Assembly: GCA_024710805.1 (NCBI GenBank)
Contig: JANJUB010000073.1
Coordinates: 38,713 to 102,712 of the forward strand
Length of the DNA stretch: 64,000 nt
DNA from: Fimbriimonadaceae bacterium
GTDB taxonomy: Bacteria; Armatimonadota; Fimbriimonadia; Fimbriimonadales; Fimbriimonadaceae
Direction: 5' to 3'
Part shown: piece by piece, positions 63,456-64,000 of the stretch
Layout: each line of letters opens with the position of its first letter
Position numbering within the stretch: position 1 is the stretch's first letter
Notes under the pieces: model-generated
Database searches by the model: none
The model's input: only the letters and a program-made list of their open reading frames with translations
What the model was told of the DNA's origin: nothing
Made by a program: the position numbers and the translations under genes

Positions 63456-63861
63456 ACCGGCAATGAGCTTCGAGTGCATCGGATATGCGTTCAATGTCTG
63501 GCGCGAGTAGCCATGCTTCGCTTTCAAGGAAGTTGCACACGCGCTCGACGGCCGAGAAAGGTTCGACAACGTCACCAAACGAGCCAGCCAGACTTGACGG
63601 GTCACTTGCGATAACCTGTAAGGGACAGGTCTCGAACTGTACACCATAGAGCTGGGTGCCGCGCCAGCCCGCAGTCGCTGCTAAGGTGAGTCCTGCTTCA
63701 ACTTGTAGATACGGTGGTGGATAGTCATACAGCGCGAAGATGCATGCTGAGTTCTTCACAGCAAGGATCTTATGTGACCGATGGTTGGTCACTGTTCCCT
63801 GAACCGTGAAGCCATGTTGCCTTAAGAGGGAGATAAGCGAGTTCATTGGGGAGTGATTCAT
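63454..63861 (-). CDS. small hypothetical protein between two YD/RHS gene ends
   Basis: 135 residues (MNHSPMNSLISLLRQHGFTVQG). A full-length paralogue of the gene at 30-446. It starts 34 bases after the stop codon of the upstream YD gene end and finishes at the edge of the downstream YD fragment. This arrangement, YD end followed by a small unrelated gene, is the usual layout of RHS toxins with immunity genes, so an immunity role is possible; the protein family is not recognised. Confidence 0.6.
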   Translation of the reverse strand: MNHSPMNSLISLLRQHGFTVQGTVTNHRSHKILAVKNSACIFALYDYPPPYLQVEAGLTLAATAGWRGTQLYGVQFETCPLQVIASDPSSLAGSFGDVVEPFSAVERVCNFLESEAWLLAPDIERISDALEAHCR

Positions 63862-63895
63862 AGGTCATCAAGGCTCCATACCGACCTAGGCGTTT

Positions 63896-64000
63896 TCACG
63901 GGAGACTCCGTCTCCCTTCCCGCCACCCTCGCAGTGTGGCGGACTCTAACGTCTTGCTGGCAACGCCACCCAACGACACCTGGGTCAGCTTGACGCCGCA
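63896..64000 (-). CDS. 3' end of a YD/RHS-repeat gene, truncated by the window edge
   Basis: Reads CGVKLTQVSLGGVASKTLES and continues to a TGA at 63896-63898. It is the second copy of the 105-bp element and presumably the end of a larger YD-repeat gene that begins beyond position 64000. Ends with the same REGRRSLP peptide as the downstream fragment. Confidence 0.6.
   Translation of the reverse strand, partial: CGVKLTQVSLGGVASKTLESATLRGWREGRRSLP

Overview
The window is about 61% GC and looks like the chromosome of a member of Armatimonadota, most likely class Fimbriimonadia. The evidence is two prepilin-type proteins with the near-invariant [28 protein letters not shown] type of N-terminus and a C-terminal DGH motif, two PEP-CTERM proteins with VPEP anchors, a Gram-positive/diderm-like flagellar set (flagellin, FlgE, FlgD, FliK, TIGR02530 protein), and a ribosomal operon of bacterial type. 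Taxonomy is inferred from gene families only. No rRNA, tRNA, CRISPR, prophage or insertion sequence was found.

Layout. 1-7.1 kb: a small orphan gene with a paralogue at the far right end, a sodium:solute symporter, an FAH-family protein, flagellin with a textbook sigma-28 promoter, and a DUF2993-trxB-HEXXH protein operon. 7.2-14.4 kb: a single-domain response regulator, a LacI repressor with its operator in front of a GH13 amylase, two prepilin genes and an enoyl-CoA hydratase. 14.4-28.5 kb: mostly single genes (secreted proteins, uridine kinase, DUF559 nuclease, CoA-transferase, M50 protease with CBS domains, PEP-CTERM proteins, phosphodiester glycosidase, CHAD, cupin, GNAT). 28.6-33.3 kb: a 1574-residue DUF4011-type SF1 helicase with a Vsr-like nuclease domain. 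33.4-40.1 kb: a 13-gene ribosomal operon running rplC to rplE on the minus strand, lacking rpsJ at the front and rpsN onward at the back, with its own promoter, a leader containing a 33-codon ORF, and a strong terminator. 40.5-47.2 kb: a LuxR-type HTH protein, DinB protein, and two convergent genes that both carry an AAA-like ATPase domain, one fused to a SARP/BTAD regulator and one to coiled coil plus WD40 repeats. 47.3-52.6 kb: subtilase, two dipeptide-type ABC permeases, an alpha/beta-hydrolase-like protein without the usual nucleophile. 52.8-56.6 kb: fliK-flgD-TIGR02530-flgE. 56.6-62 kb: HAD phosphatase, a GH42-like protein with RNase-E-like Arg-rich tails, era and a MOSC protein. 62-64 kb: small membrane proteins and duplicated YD/RHS gene ends interleaved with small genes, looking like displaced toxin/immunity cassettes.

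Most notable: (1) a hairpin-forming GC-rich repeat found in intergenic DNA at three separate loci (at the left edge as two adjacent partial copies) also forms an approximately 48-bp tandem array inside fliK, the hook-length ruler; (2) about fifteen genes have a -10-like hexamer 5-8 nt before the start codon, implying widespread leaderless mRNAs; (3) a duplicated YD/RHS end cassette with a paralogous small gene at both ends of the window; (4) a LacI operator with an identical 12-bp core inside the downstream amylase gene; (5) an isolated fragment of the S10-spc ribosomal operon.
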